Part shown: positions 35,692 through 48,649 of the stretch, in pieces
Position numbering within the stretch: position 1 is the stretch's first letter
Layout: the number at the start of each line of letters is the position of its first letter
Origin: Nemertoderma westbladi
Lineage: Eukaryota > Xenacoelomorpha > Nemertodermatida > Nemertodermatidae
Direction: 5' to 3'
NCBI GenBank assembly: GCA_032718475.1
Contig: JAUCBJ010007021.1
Location: 33,536-97,535 of the forward strand
Length of the DNA stretch: 64,000 nt
Position numbers and translations under genes: made by a program
Notes under the pieces: model-generated
Databases searched by the model: none
What the model was told of the DNA's origin: nothing
Seen by the model: only the letters and a program-made list of their open reading frames with translations

Positions 35692-36000
35692 CTAGAATAA
35701 TTACAATAGTTAAAAATAATTTAATTGAATTTAGCAGTCCCCAGCCACTGGTGGTATGTGGACATTTAAATTATTATTAGGTACTGTTAATAGGTTCTCT
35801 CCTAACCAAATAAGTCACAACATTTTACTAAACTCCATTTTTTTAAATTAGGCAGCAGTATATTTTTGGCTATATCTGATCGTAGGGTTTTGATCGTACG
35901 GATCTGATTTTGGGCTGATTCTGTTCGGAATATAACGATTGTATTCAAATTTATTCAAAGGGGGACTGCTAGGCCTATTGGAAAATTAGTTTTACTAAAC
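35692..36000 (-). other. Intron end upstream of the giant exon
   Basis: A/T-rich sequence with the acceptor AATTATTCTAG at 35692. Nothing else recognised. Confidence 0.5.
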
Positions 36001-36593
36001 TAGGGACCGGGACTCTCGACCATACCACCATAACGGTTCCGGTAGGCTACTAGGGACTGGGACTCTCGACCATACCACCATAACGCAACGGTTCCGGTAG
36101 GCTACTAGGGACTGGGACTCTCGACCATACCACCATAACGGTTCCGGTAGGCTACTAGGGACTGGGACTCTCGACCATACCACCATAACGCAACGGTTCC
36201 GGTAGGCTACTAGGGACTGGGACTCTCGACCATACCACCATAACGCAACGGTTCCGGTAGGCTACTAGGGACTGGGACTCTCGACCATACCACCATAACG
36301 CAACGGTTCCGGTAGGCTACTAGGGACTGGGACTCTCGACCATACCACCATAACGCAACGGTTCCGGTAGGCTACTAGGGACTGGGACTCTCGACCATAC
36401 CACCATAACGCAACGGTTCCGGTAGGCTACTAGGGACTGGGACTCTCGACCATACCACCATAACGCAACGGTTCCGGTAGGCTACTAGGGATCGGGACTC
36501 TCGACCATACCACCATAATGCAACGGTTCCGGTAGGCTACTAGGGATCGGGACTCTCGACCATACCACCATAACGGTTCCGGTAGGCTACTAA
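36001..36593. repeat. 50/55-bp minisatellite, 11 units
   Basis: The unit GGTTCCGGTAGGCTACTAGG continues with GACTGGGACTCTCGACCATA and CCACCATAAC. Units either have or lack a five-base GCAAC step, giving 50- and 55-bp lengths. GGGACTCTCGACC occurs 11 times between 36009 and 36549. Intronic; no coding role seen. Confidence 0.92.
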
Positions 36594-36809
36594 ATTCTGG
36601 TGGGGTAATTTCGAGCCCGGAGCTGAAACCGAAACTCTTCTTCTAATTGACAATCGAATCTTCAGTATCACCTCTCTATGTGTGACGATTTTGATGAATT
36701 TTTGTATCCAAACATTATTACTTGGGGGAGACCTTCCATTGCTAATTGTAGATTAATCAAAGATCCAGAAACTAAACTTCATCGACGTACTGCTACAGAA
36801 AAGTCTATC
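36594..36809 (+). pseudogene. Left remnant of a Ty3/gypsy-like element (gag-like region)
   Basis: Weakly coding sequence (DDFDEFLYPNIITWGRP and following residues) reaches the insertion site of BEL copy B and appears to continue after 45950. The reading across the target duplication CTATC is uninterrupted when the insertion is ignored. The identity of this short part is an inference from the downstream protease and RT remnants. Confidence 0.4.
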
Positions 36810-37907
36810 TGTAAAAGCTTTTGCGGACATAACAAGTCATTTTTCCCGTAATGCGCAGAATACTCTAAAATAGCCCTAAATTTATCCAACTACGTGACGG
36901 GAGGGAATCAGAGCCCAGATGACGAAATCTATCAGCTGATTCTTTATGGACGTGGAATCTCATTGTTCGTCCAACCAATCAGAGCGATTTCCCCTTATGT
37001 CTGACAGAGGCCTATGGAAACTCACGCAATGCATTACGGTCTTTGTTTACTATTTTTCTGAGCACCAGAACCGGCTCGGAATCTTCTGTACTTCTGTGTG
37101 GAAGTTTCAGACTTTGGCCTAAACATCAGATGGCTTTGATTATAAGAACGTAAAACTATTAACAATTCAACTACATTGTCATACTTGGATACACATTTCA
37201 TGCATTATGTAACACATACTGACTGTTCACCGCATTATTTTACTTCTGTTATTAATTGTTGTTATGTTAATGGATATTGCTGTTATATTTGGAGAATACC
37301 GATAAATAATCATAAAACCCTCAATCTTCTTGATTACTGAAGGTAGGAGGAACAGGTTTACCGGTAGCAACTGCGACTTACATTATAGTGGTTTTTGTGT
37401 GAATTAAATGTTATTTCATAATCCCTACATGTGTCAGTTGCGATCTTCCTTATATATGATCAAATTCAGTGACGGTCGGCAGATCAGTGTGAAGTAGTGT
37501 GAAGTCGTGTGAAGTAGTGTGAAGGTTAATAAAGCATCTCCTAAAGAATGCGCTATTTACGAAACTCAGTGGCCATCTAGTTGTGATTAGTATAAGTCAT
37601 AACTCTGTTTTTATACTTAAAGCGCCACGTCCTAAAGGAACTGTTAATATTTCCCCGAAAGTAAATATATTGTCAGGGATTATATAGTAACGATCAATTG
37701 AATAATACAGTAGGTCTACACCGCAATCACTATCAAGGAATCCGAATCCAGTCTCCCAAAACCGTGGGTGAAAGGTCGCGCACAGACTGGCTTCGGCTGA
37801 TGTAACTTCAGTACACTAGGTAATTGTTATAGGCTAAAGTCGATTTATAAACAAAAGGACAACTAAAATTGGCAGGTTAAACTGCTAAAGGTCTAAAAGC
37901 ACGAACA
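36810..37907 (+). repeat. 5' LTR of BEL copy B
   Basis: 1098 bp, TGTAAAAGCTTTTGCGG to AGCACGAACA. It differs from the 3' LTR by several substitutions, by extra GTGAAGT(A/C)GT repeats near 37490-37520, and by lacking the 49-bp terminal duplication. Confidence 0.93.
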
Positions 37908-39758
37908 TTAATAGTTTTGATTCTTGATTGCACGTAGGCAATAAAGTAGAATGTACCGGTCGGACGGTAAACTGTAGGCCTAACTGCCTAAACACCCGAA
38001 CCGGTACTTACAGGTACCCAGTATTATTTCAATTGTGAAATATTGTATATTGTAGGCTGTTAGGGGATTAGGGATTGATCACCCCTTATTCCTTTGTATG
38101 GTTTACTTATTTCTGTCAGTTTTATTTATCTGTAAGTGTAATATTGAGCAGAAGGCGTGTAAGCCTGCTCAGATTGTATAAATAATTTGTAGGCTGGATT
38201 GTTGTCTAACTGTTGTTAGGTCTGAAGCGATTGCAGTGTGTGTAGAGTGTCTGTCCGATAAAGTACTAGTTAGGAAGGTGGGGGCATCCAGTGCTGTAAG
38301 GTAAATCCCCCCCGAAAGAATAAGTTGTACTACTCGGTTGGAACGCCTACTAACTAACCATTTCGGAGTCTGCATATGCTGTAGTTTATTTAGGCTTGAC
38401 AGTAGTCTGCCAGCATTTGGTCTATGTTTTGTTTGTAGAGTCTGCACGGGTAGCGTAATATTTATTATTCAGAGTCTATGCGAGTATTCGCAACCTCCAA
38501 TTCCCTAAGTTTATTCCTACAGTAATTGTGCTTGTTATACATACCGTTATAGTTAAATTAACCCCGGTAATACATCAGGGCTGCTTGGCGTAGGTAAAGA
38601 CTGGTGATTTTGTGCTCCGGTCACTCCAGCAGATACCGTGGTTCTTTTGGCTGTTCAAGTATATTTAACTGCTAATTATTTGTTGTATAAGTACTTGTAC
38701 CTAATTCAGGGTTTAGAGTACAGTGCTTTCCGAAAGTAATTTAGTGTGTAGGCAGTATATTTGTGTTGTAACGTGATTAATAGGCACGTTAGCTCTGGTT
38801 GGCTTCGGTAATTAACCTCTAGGTAAGGACACTCCGGGTACATAACGTAGTACTTATAGAGCTAAGACTATAAGTCGTCAGACGGTGGTATTTCCTTATC
38901 TGGACAACGAAACTTACTTACTACTGCTTTATTGTTTTCAAATACCGTAGTTTCCTGTCAGTTTGTAAGAACCAGAAATTCTAACTCCTTGTAAGGCTGG
39001 TTTGTAGATTTCTTGTAAAATTACCCTAAAAATTGTACGTGTAACTGTTATTGTTTATTTAGAGATTGTAATCTCAACCCGTTGTAATTGTAAGTAATTT
39101 GTAGTGATAAGTAACTTAGTAAAGTAGAATTATCTGTGTAGTGACTCCTTACCCAGAAATAATAACATTTATTTCAAACATTGTCAAAACCCATTGTACG
39201 GGTATATATATATTATAAATCAACTCAAACAGATTTATAAAATAGTAGGTCTGTTATACATCAATTAGGTCTTAATATCAGTTGGACTACTGCTTAATAA
39301 CAGTAATAAGTAAAAGGGAAGTAACCCTAAAATTCAGAAACTCAGTTATTATAAAATAATTGACATTCCCGGTATTTACGGTAAGCTTATTATATATATT
39401 TATATAAATTTAGGCTGAAATTATATACCGGTATTCTGTGACTAATCCTAGTCTATAATAATACTTATATATACTATAGGTGTATACCGGTATTTACGGT
39501 AGGCTTATTATATTTATTTATATAAATTTAGGCTGAAATTATATACCAGTATTCTGTGACTAATCCTAGTCTGTAATAATACTTATATATATACCGGTGT
39601 ATACCGGTGTATACCGGTATTTTAATATATTATATATATATCACGTTACACTGAGTAATGGTATCGGTAATTAATTACTAGGCTTACAGTTGATACTGAA
39701 TTACTAGACTTGCTTTAACTGTCGTTATAGTAGTAGGCATTCAACTGTAAAATAAATC
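37908..39758 (+). other. Noncoding leader of BEL copy B
   Basis: Alignable by eye with the leaders of A and C. Two tandem copies of the ~118-bp module with ACCGGT palindromes start at about 39364 and 39482. One module (39567) is the uninterrupted form of the site that holds the 828-bp element in copy A. No ORF of note. Confidence 0.7.
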
Positions 39759-42700
39759 ATGGCTGACACAAAGCAAACACTGTCAGATAGTCTCCTAGAA
39801 AGAACAGTCTGTGACTCAGATAAGAGTATAGAACATCTGAGACCGAAGTCCAAGTCCCCTCCTACTGTAAGAAAGGTCATCCCTACAGTAGCAGTATCAG
39901 ACCCTAGGCTAGTAAAGCACCATAGGTCTATTATAGGCACTAGGGCTCAAGTTAAGCGGGACCAAGAGGCAGCTGTTAAACAGCAGCAGCGCCCGAACCG
40001 AGAACTTATTTCTCAATGGCACGATAACTCTAGCAGTTCAGACACTGAAGAGTTGACGCCCGAGATCGGAGTAAGGATGGCAGAAGCGGTTTATCCAGAT
40101 CCACTTCTAATTCTTCCTGGAGCCGTACTCACTAGAGTATTGATCGCTGTGGAAGAACATCAAATCGATTGGGCGAGAAGTAAGCGATTGACCAGGGACA
40201 GTTATGAGGGATACATGATGGAGGAACTAAGGTCTATTGTCGAGGTGCAATGGAACTTCCCCGGACCCGGACTCCCGTTTAACTTATCGGAAGCTACCTG
40301 GGAGGACTTATACAGGATGGGAGTAGTAAGGGACACTCGAGATCCAGCTGTGTGGAAGAGGTCGGCAGCAGGATATGTCCAGGGATTCTTCAGCTCTTTG
40401 GAGCGTTTAGAAGAACACCTATTTCAACAACGCCAAGGACCCCAAGAGCAGGGAGAGCTGCTTTATCAAGTGCGCGAACGAATCTTACGAATCAGATTAA
40501 TCCTTTCGGCCTTTGAGGAAGCCTCGAAGAGAAGCCAAGACACGTCGTTGCAAGTAGCTGTAAAAACTTGGTTCCAACGAGTGAGTCTTAAAGTCCAGGG
40601 AACGACACAATGGAAAGTTCAGCTAACTGAGCGCATGACCCACGGAGAATCAACAGACGCTACCTTTTCTCAGGTGGAAGGCGAAGCTACATCCGAAAAA
40701 CCTCAGAAGAAGGATGCTATTGACATCTATCTGTCGGACTATCAACGATTTATAGGTGACAAAGAGCTAAGGAGACGGCTAGCTGGACTTCACCCTAATA
40801 GTGAGGGAGCCAAATTTGTGTTGGACTCGTTAGATGTGGAAATATTGGCCGCGGAGCAGGCTAAATTTGATGAAAGCATCCTCATCTCTATGGACCAGGA
40901 AGAACAAATAAAGAAACGGCAAATAGAAGACCGAAGGTCAGCTGCAGCGGCAGAATCTGAAAGAAAAGCAGCAGCGGCAGCGGCAGAATTAGAAAGAAAG
41001 GCGGCAGCAGCGGAGGCAGCAACGGAGGCTGAAAGAAAAGCGGCAGTGGCAGAAGCAGAGCAGAGGGCGTCTGAAGCGACAACACAACTAGAGCTGGAGA
41101 ACCTTCAGGCGAAACAAGATTACTTGAAGAAACAAAGGACAGCTACTCAGATGCAACTACTGAGTCGATCTACTCCCAGAAGACAGGGATTTACCTCCTC
41201 CGATGAGGGTGATACAACAGATCCCGAGGGGAAAGGTAATAAATCTCATTCAAGCGGACGTAGAAGAACGCCACACCGTCAGAAGTTACCCAATCTACCT
41301 CCTGCGGTGAGAAGGCAACTAGCTAATGTAGACTTAAGTAATCAAGAACCTACAGACCAAATTATTAGAGTAGAAAGACTCCCTACTATAGTAGATGAGC
41401 CTGAAATAATTAGGCCTGTCATGGAAGCCACTCCGGTGATAGAGACCCCTGTACTTCCAGAACCTAACTCTAAATTCCCTTTGCACAGTACTAAACTACC
41501 TGTGCCCAGTAGACAAGCCCCTGAATCACTCCCGGTCCTGGACGCCAAGCAAGACATAAATGACTTGTCTCCCGTTGTCCCCACGCGTCACCCGGCTACC
41601 ACGTTGGCGGCTCCCGTGGCAGCGGTTGAGTGGGTGGACGAGGGACGGCGGGGGATGAATCGCCTGCTCGGGCAGCTGGAAGAACATAAACAACGTTCTT
41701 CCCAGCAGGTCCGATAGTTGGAAGGGACTGTTCAGCAGTTAAAGGGAACAGTGAGAGAGAGTAGGTTAGAGTTGCAAGAAGTGCAACAAAGTATCGCTTT
41801 AGAGCGCGATAAATTAGTAAATATACAAATGTACAAATGGGTATAACACCACCCCCTGTAACAATGTGTCAACCTGTTAGGTCTGAAGTATTTCATGCGC
41901 AAGGTGTGGAGCCTACACGCATCTATACTGCTAGTGAAGTAGAAACTCCTACAGTAAACCCTATTAAGGGTAATTATAAACCTGTTGATAATGATATCCC
42001 ATACAGATCTGATCATAATCCGAGAAATTTATATACCGATAACTCGATATTAAATAATACGATGGCTCAAGAAAGTTTTACGCATCAAATGGCTAGAACC
42101 GAAGCCCGTCAAGCGGTAAAGGTGGGAGAGGTCGTTAAGTTCAATGGAGATGAGATGAAATGGCTACCTTTTATTTCTTATTTATTTTTTTTTTATTTTT
42201 CTTATTTCTTATTAATGGATTCTGATTAACATTTTAATGAATATTATAAAGATAACATACAGAACTCTGTACTATCCAACGGAGAGAAACTTCGATACCT
42301 CATCAAGTGCTTGGAAGGACCTCCCAAATTAATGGAGTTAAAGTTTATTGGACATCCAGACAGATTAAGACAAGTTTGGGATACATTAAACATCAGGTAT
42401 GTTAATAGGACTAACATAGCTAGGTATTTGTATGCGAAATTAATGGCGCCCTGAAAGTTTCTTAGCAGCGGGATTATAGAGTTTTCCGACGAGATTCAGG
42501 AGATCTGTAGACAGTTAGACTGGTTGGGAAAGTCTCATGAATACCAGAATTCTATGGTTGTAGGAGCCTTAGCATCAAGTTTGCCAAAGGGTGGAGTAGG
42601 TACTCGCTGGGACAAAAAGGTTCTCTATTTGATGGACCAACAACATAGAGATCCAACCATGACAGACCTTCTGTCATTCTTAAACAGAGAAGTAAGATTA

Positions 42701-43822
42701 CAACTCCTAAAGCAGTCCAGAGAGAAGACACCGGAAAGTAAGGTGAGTGAAAAACCCGTTTCTAGGAGAAAGGTAATACCAGTGTGTTATACAGACGATG
42801 GCGAAAGCCAAACCTCATACGAGGAAAACAGCGGTAAGGACACCGAAAGATCTTATTATGTCAACAAACCGAGGAAAGACGTAAGTAAATCTAAGTCTCA
42901 AACCAGTGACAGGAGAGAACAGGTAACAACTCCTCCTACATCTCCTAAGAGAATTCATGGAAGAAAGCCCGAGGAAAGAACAAGGGTGCACAACATAGCA
43001 CAGGTTAAAGTAAGTAACATCAAGCCCAAATGTGTATTGTGCGACGGGCCACATCGCTTGAGTGGGTGTGATGAATTCTTGAAGAAATCCCTTAAGGATA
43101 GACGTGATGTCATGTGGGATAAGCGGTTGTGTTATAATTGCCTCAGACGAGGACATCAAAGATGGACCTGTTACTCAGATGCGAGGTGTGCTAAGTGCGG
43201 CGCGAAACATCACATCTTGCTGCACACAGAATTTGACAGAACCCGCACGAATCAGGTAAGTGAGCCCGAACTACATGTCCAATTCAGTGATGTGAACGAC
43301 ACTGACCACAGTTCGGAAATGGAAGGATTCTACATGGACGAATTCTCCGACGAAAATTAATCCTGTTATATGATAAACACCGCTGTGTATCGAGCACTTA
43401 CGTACGAGACTGAATCGGAAGTGGAAAATCCTAGGCTGACTATTCCGGACCGACAACCATCTTGGAAAGCGCCAACTTCCTCTGTCGGAATCCGGGAATT
43501 TCCTGTGGTGCAGCTGAGAGTCCATGGGCTAGGGAAGAGCCTGATAGTAAACGCCCTCCTTGACTCTGGCAGCACAGGTACATTCATTGACAAAGAACTA
43601 GCCGAAGACATCTTTGCTGGATAACCCAAGTTCCGAACTAAGTTGAACCTTTCAGGAATTATGCAGGTTTGGAAATCCACAGTAGCCACAGATTACTACG
43701 TGGGTGCGTTGTCCACTCCCCAGGATGAACTAGGAGAACATAGCGTAAGGTCGGTAAAAATGGTGGCGATAAAGAACTTTGCTACTAGCCAAGTGGAACC
43801 TTACAACTGGGATGAAGACCAT
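39759..43822 (+). pseudogene. gag-protease pseudogene of BEL copy B
   Basis: The ATG at 39759 starts MADTKQTLSDSLLERTVC, homologous to copy A, and 652 codons stay open to a TAG at 41715 where copy C has a Glu codon. A small duplication near 41829 shifts the frame. A ~60-bp T-rich insertion at 42170-42232 interrupts the DUF1759-like domain. Further stops follow at 42452 (CGA to TGA), 43358 and 43622. Zinc knuckles (43028-43220) and the protease motif LLDSGSTGTFID (43556-43591) are still readable. Homology to pol ends at PYNWDED (about 43822), earlier than in A. Non-functional as it stands. Confidence 0.85.
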
Positions 43823-44740
43823 TTTACCCAGCAACGCTTTTGGACGAACGCTTCCAACGACAAGCGGAGGAAAATCAGCTCGAGGAGAAGCACATCGAAA
43901 TGGACGAGAGAGAAGAAGCAGCTTTAGCCCAGCCAGAAGCTCAAATCCTTATGACTAATCTCTATTCCAAAACCATTATTCATCCTTCGATGGTTCCCCA
44001 TTTCGGAGACAAACCCTTCGCCATGGTACAACCCCAACCGGTTGATATCAACTTAAGATCTAGAGATCTTATCGCTGACGCTCCTATGTTACAACGTCCG
44101 CCAATCGAGGCTGCTCATGTCGACGGTATACTCATTGAACCTCCGGACAATCGAGCGGATCTTGTCCGTCGTATGGTACACGAGGTCATCCTACGCGCTA
44201 GACCTTTACCGAACTCATTTATGGAATCAAAGATCACCCCTATTATGTCAATTTAACTCAATATTATATGGTGAAACCGGAAGATCCTACGCATGGTTTA
44301 AAGTTTCTACCATTGATAAATCCCGCAGTGACTTGTTCATAAACTCGCATCCAGAACTACAGGAAGTTCATAGACGACCCTATGAATATAGAGCCCGAGA
44401 ACACGAGTTGGAAAGAACCATCAAACCGAGGAAATTTCTCACTACTCACGGTCCGCCTACCGCTCTCGTGCAAATGACTCGTCAGGGACCAGTAAGGGCT
44501 GCCATCCTGAAACGCGCTCTAAAGGTTGTTCGACCTCGTTCCACTGAGGTTGATATCGATCAACCGGGTACCTCGACCGGCGGATACACCGACCGTAACC
44601 CTAAACCTTCCGATGCAATTGTATTGCACCCCTCACCCAGGAGTTATAGCCCTCCTAGTAAAGTGGCTCACCCCAAAGAGAAAAGGACTCTTACTAGCCT
44701 CAAAAAACTTCGTAAACGCCGTTCACATAAGAAGGACTAA
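43823..44740 (+). pseudogene. Shortened ORF3 remnant of BEL copy B
   Basis: From 43823 the sequence continues as the coiled-coil-like middle part of ORF3 (RQAEENQLEEKHIEMDERE), shared with copy C but absent from A. It runs to a stop at 44254. A second junction near 44300 leads into the basic C-terminus (HPELQEVHRRPYEYRAREH to RSHKKD, stop 44738). The zinc-knuckle region found in copy A is missing. It shows that the ancestral ORF3 was longer than any copy here. Confidence 0.7.
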
Positions 44741-44817
44741 TAGTTTAGAGTATTTTTGTATTTTAGAAACTGTGATTTTTATATTTTATAGACTTAAATC
44801 CCATTTTCTGGGAGCGG

Positions 44818-45950
44818 TGTAAAAGCTTTTGCGGACATAACAAGTCATTTTTCCCGCAATGCGCAGTGTAGGGGCTTTTGTGGACATAACAAGTCATTTT
44901 TCCCGCAATGCACAGAATACTCTAAAATAGCCCTAAATTTATCCAACTACGTGACGGGAGGGAATCAGAGCCCAGATGACGAAATCTATCAGCTGATTCT
45001 TTGTGGACGTGGAATCTCTTTGTTCGTCCAACCAATCAGAGCGATTTCCCCTTATGTCTGACAGAGGCCTATGGAAACTCACGCAATGCATTACGGTCTT
45101 TGTTTACTATTTTTCTGAGCGCCAGAACCGGCTCGGAATCTTAATCTTCTGTACTTCTGTGTGGAAGTTTCAGACTTTGGCCTAAACATCAGATGGCTTT
45201 GATTATAAGAACGTAAAACTATTAACAATTCAACTACATTGTCATACTTGGATACACATTTCATGCATTATGTAACACATACTGACTGTTCACCGCATTA
45301 TTTTACTTATGTTATTAATTGTTGTTATGTTAATGGATATTGCTGTTATATTTGGAGAATACCGATAAATAATCATAAAACCCTCAATCTTCTTGATTAC
45401 TGAAGGTAGGAGGAACAGGTTTACCGGTAGCAACTGCGACTTACATTATAGTGGTTTTTGTGTGAATTAAATGCTATTTCATAATCCCTACATGTGTCAG
45501 TTGCGATCTTCCTTATATATGATCAAATTCAGTGACGGTCGGCAGATCAGTGTGAAGTAGTGTGAAGGTTAATAAAGCATCTCCTAAAGAATGCGCTATT
45601 TACGAAACTGAGTGGCCATCTAGTTGTGATTAGTATAAGTCATAACTCTGTTTTTATACTTAAAGCGCCACGTCCTAAAGGAACTGTTAATATTTCCCCG
45701 AAAGTAAATATATTGTCAGGGATTATATAGTAACGATCAATTGAATAATACAGTAGGTCTACACCGCAATCACTATCAAGGAATCCGAATCCAGTCTCCC
45801 AAAACCGTGGGTGAAAGGTCGCGCACAGACTGGCTTCGGCTGATGTAACTTCAGTACACTAGGTAATTGTTATAGGCTAAAGTCGATTTATAAACAAAAG
45901 GACAACTAAAATTGGCAGGTTAAACTGCTAAAGGTCTAAAAGCGCGAACA
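44818..45950 (+). repeat. 3' LTR of BEL copy B with duplicated 49-bp start
   Basis: The first 49 bp (TGTAAAAGCTTTTGCGGACA to AATGCGCAG) are repeated in tandem as a diverged copy starting TGTAGGGGCTTTTGTGG at 44867. The 5' LTR has only one copy. It ends AGCGCGAACA and is followed by CTATC. Confidence 0.92.
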
Positions 45951-47407
45951 CTATCCATTTAGTTCGCTTGGTTTGATCGCAGAATTTGCTCCATCTTTAT
46001 TACGAAATGAAATCATGGAAATAAGCATATCACTCAATTGGATCTGGCAGCGCATTCGCAAACATTATCAGTTTCGGCAGTCAGATATCAACTTCCCAAA
46101 CTTTCTAATGTAAAACGGGAACAAGGGGAGCGCTACGGCACCTTATTTCAATGAATATGCGCTCACGTTGAAGACAATCTGTTAACTCTCAAATCCTACT
46201 TGATGGATGTCCTCCCCAGCATGATGAAGATATTTCTCCTACTGTTGAGCGCCTCAGCGTCTACATTTGGCTTCAGCCCATTGATGAATGTTTGTCATTT
46301 CATGTCTCATGAGTGTTCGCTCATGATCTACAATCGACAACTCTCAAAGATCTACAGCTGCAGATAGTTGAGTCAATGGATTCACTCCTTGCTGAAATCA
46401 ATGTTCATGGAGATTTAAAGGTCAACTTCACCCGAACTTCAAATTCACGTCAACAAAGGTTAGTAGGTGTTATTGAATTCAATCATCGCTTCAATAAATT
46501 TTCTAACAGTGTTCCAAGCAATTCAAATAAATGTTGAGTTTTATGTAAAACATCTGGGTGTCCATTTACCAGCTGTGATATTGCTAATTGCTGGTATATT
46601 TCGAAATTTGAAAAATCCCAAATAGCATGGGCTTTTAATGTTGAAATCGATTTGGTGGATTGTGCTGAAATAAGTCAGAATGAAGATGGCTCTGTGTAGG
46701 CCTATGCTATTTCAATGAATCTTGTCAAATGTATGCCTTCACCATTCTTTTTCCGTTTTTACAAAACTACACCATGTAAGACTGTTATTGATACAGGAGC
46801 CACGGGCAATTCAGTTTCTCAGTCATTAGCAACATTGGCTGGGATACAGTCAAGTTGCTGGTCAATTAAATATTGTTGGTGAAATTAATGTTTAAATATT
46901 TCTTGGTAATATTGTTTTTAAAATAGAGGCTCTCGTTACTGATGCAAATGGACCAAATTAAGACATTCTGGGTGGTGTGCCATTTTGTTATTGCAATAAA
47001 TTGAGATATCCCAGCTTGCACGATGCCCTGACATTCAATGTTGAATGAACAAACAATATTATACCCTGACCAGTTCCTCCAAGTTTTGACTCTCTTTCGT
47101 ATATTAATGTCGAAGAAGTATTACACGAGAGTGTCTCGTGTAATACATACCCAAATATGAGGTTAGCTAACTATCAAACCCAAACTTTCCATTCTCCAAT
47201 TCTGTAACCCTTGATCCTCATCAATTACTAAGGCGGCAATCGAAATTAATCAGTCTTCATTTGCACTATGATCATGTTTTTGACCCAAAAATCCAGTCAT
47301 ATAATGACAAAAGTGGTGTTATCCGCACTTAGGTTAACATTGGCCCAGTCTTGCCTTCACCTTGAAAGGTTATATTCCATTTTATAATCATTCAAATTTA
47401 TCTCTGC
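45951..47407 (+). pseudogene. Decayed Ty3/gypsy-like element: gag and protease remnants
   Basis: Heavily mutated coding sequence with many stops and shifts. The clearest landmark is TVIDTGATGNSVSQSLA at about 46781-46835, a retropepsin active-site loop (DTGA). Further coding-like patches lie at 46313-46537 and 47350-47400. It reads on, after removal of the inverted-repeat element, into the RT remnant at 48650. It is older than BEL copy B, which is inserted in it. Confidence 0.65.
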
Positions 47408-48649
47408 CATGACCTACTGTAGATACGACCCGCCAAGCTGCGGCAAAGCCCCTATATTTAGTGGGCCAGTTATTTCTCTTAGATAGAACCCCTGAAACAA
47501 TACGTCAGGCGCGTCGAAAGTACTTGGCCCTAACTAAAATTATGTCCTCTTTCATATGAGACAAATAAAAATTTAATAGCTCCAGTAGTTTTCGAGATAT
47601 GAAGAGTTCCTGGCACCCATACCCTATCAACTCCTTTCGAAAGCAAGATTAGAAGAAAAATTTTCATTTTTTTTAAAAGATACTAAAAGCGCACCAAAAG
47701 TGCAAGTATCACTTTTTTCAAAAGTGGTAATTCGCCGTACAGTTTTGCTACTGAGGTTTTAGAATGTGCTGATTTCATGGAGAAGGTTTATTCATCTACA
47801 TCAAACATATCGAAGAGTTGTGTATTATAACGACATAGGCATGTTGTTATATTAGTTATTAGTCAGTTATTTGTGCCCCAGGAGCACGAAAAAATACAAA
47901 TTTCTTAGTGGAAATATGATAATGAAAAATCACCACGAAAACAAATTGATTTTATGACTATCATATAAGTTTTTGGGACGCTGATCACGAATATGACATT
48001 GAAAATATCCTGCCTTGTTGATTACGGCTATTTTAGAAACGTGTCAATGTGCGGCACGAAAAATACAAGTAGCACAAATTTGATATTCAAAAATAATTAC
48101 CAAATCAATCGAATTTTATGACATTATGGGTATTCAGGGATGCTGATCCGAATATGACACTCAACAATATCGTATTAACCAAATAAATTAAATTTTTGGC
48201 GTTTGAAATTTTAGGCTACTTGTATTTTTCGTCCCAATAGATAAACATAAAAAAACGATAGTTGCGTTACAACGAATGATTTTTAAAGAGTTGTATCGTT
48301 ATCAGCGGCCTTGAAACAAACCAGTATAGCTTCAGAATTACCCAATCAAAGGCACAATATAACAGTTGGAAATTTTTGCTACTTTTACTTTTCGATTACT
48401 AATAATGAATTCGACTAACCAAAAAAAGCATAGTATGGTTTCATGGTTATACCAAAGTCTTCGATGTATTTTGTTTAATTTTAATCAATTCCAAAAGGCG
48501 CTGATGGTATGGGTGCCAGGAACTCCTCATATTTCGATAACAACTGGAGCTACAGTATTACATTTTTATTTGTCTCATCTGAACGAGGACATTTAGGGGC
48601 TTTGCAGCAGCTTGGCGGGTCGTATCTAGGTCGATCTTGGTAGGTCATG
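47408..48649. mobile_element. 1242-bp inverted-repeat DNA element with 7-bp target duplication
   Basis: The ends are CATGACCTAC and, inverted, GTAGGTCATG. Similarity of the arms continues inward over TAGATACGACCCGCCAAGCT and, after gaps, to GAGTTCCTGGCACCCATACC (about 47625 on the left, 48510 on the right). TCTCTGC flanks both ends (47401-47407 and 48650-48656). Removing the element and one duplication restores an unbroken RT reading frame across the site. The interior is A/T-rich with no transposase. The superfamily is not assigned. Confidence 0.8.

Larger units (their letters stand above)
36810..45950 (+). mobile_element. BEL/Pao LTR retrotransposon copy B, decayed, non-autonomous
   Basis: LTRs 36810-37907 and 44818-45950 start TGTAAAAG and end CGAACA; the target duplication is CTATC on both sides (36805-36809 and 45951-45955). 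LTR identity by eye is about 99% apart from short repeat-length changes. The internal region is 6.9 kb: leader, a gag-protease frame with several stops and small insertions, then a direct jump into a shortened ORF3. No RT, RNase H or integrase; even the post-RNase-H segment kept in A and C is gone. The LTRs belong to a subfamily different from A and C (GCGGACATAACAAGTC in place of GTGGGATAACTG). It is inserted in a decayed Ty3/gypsy-like element, antisense to the host gene. Confidence 0.9.
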
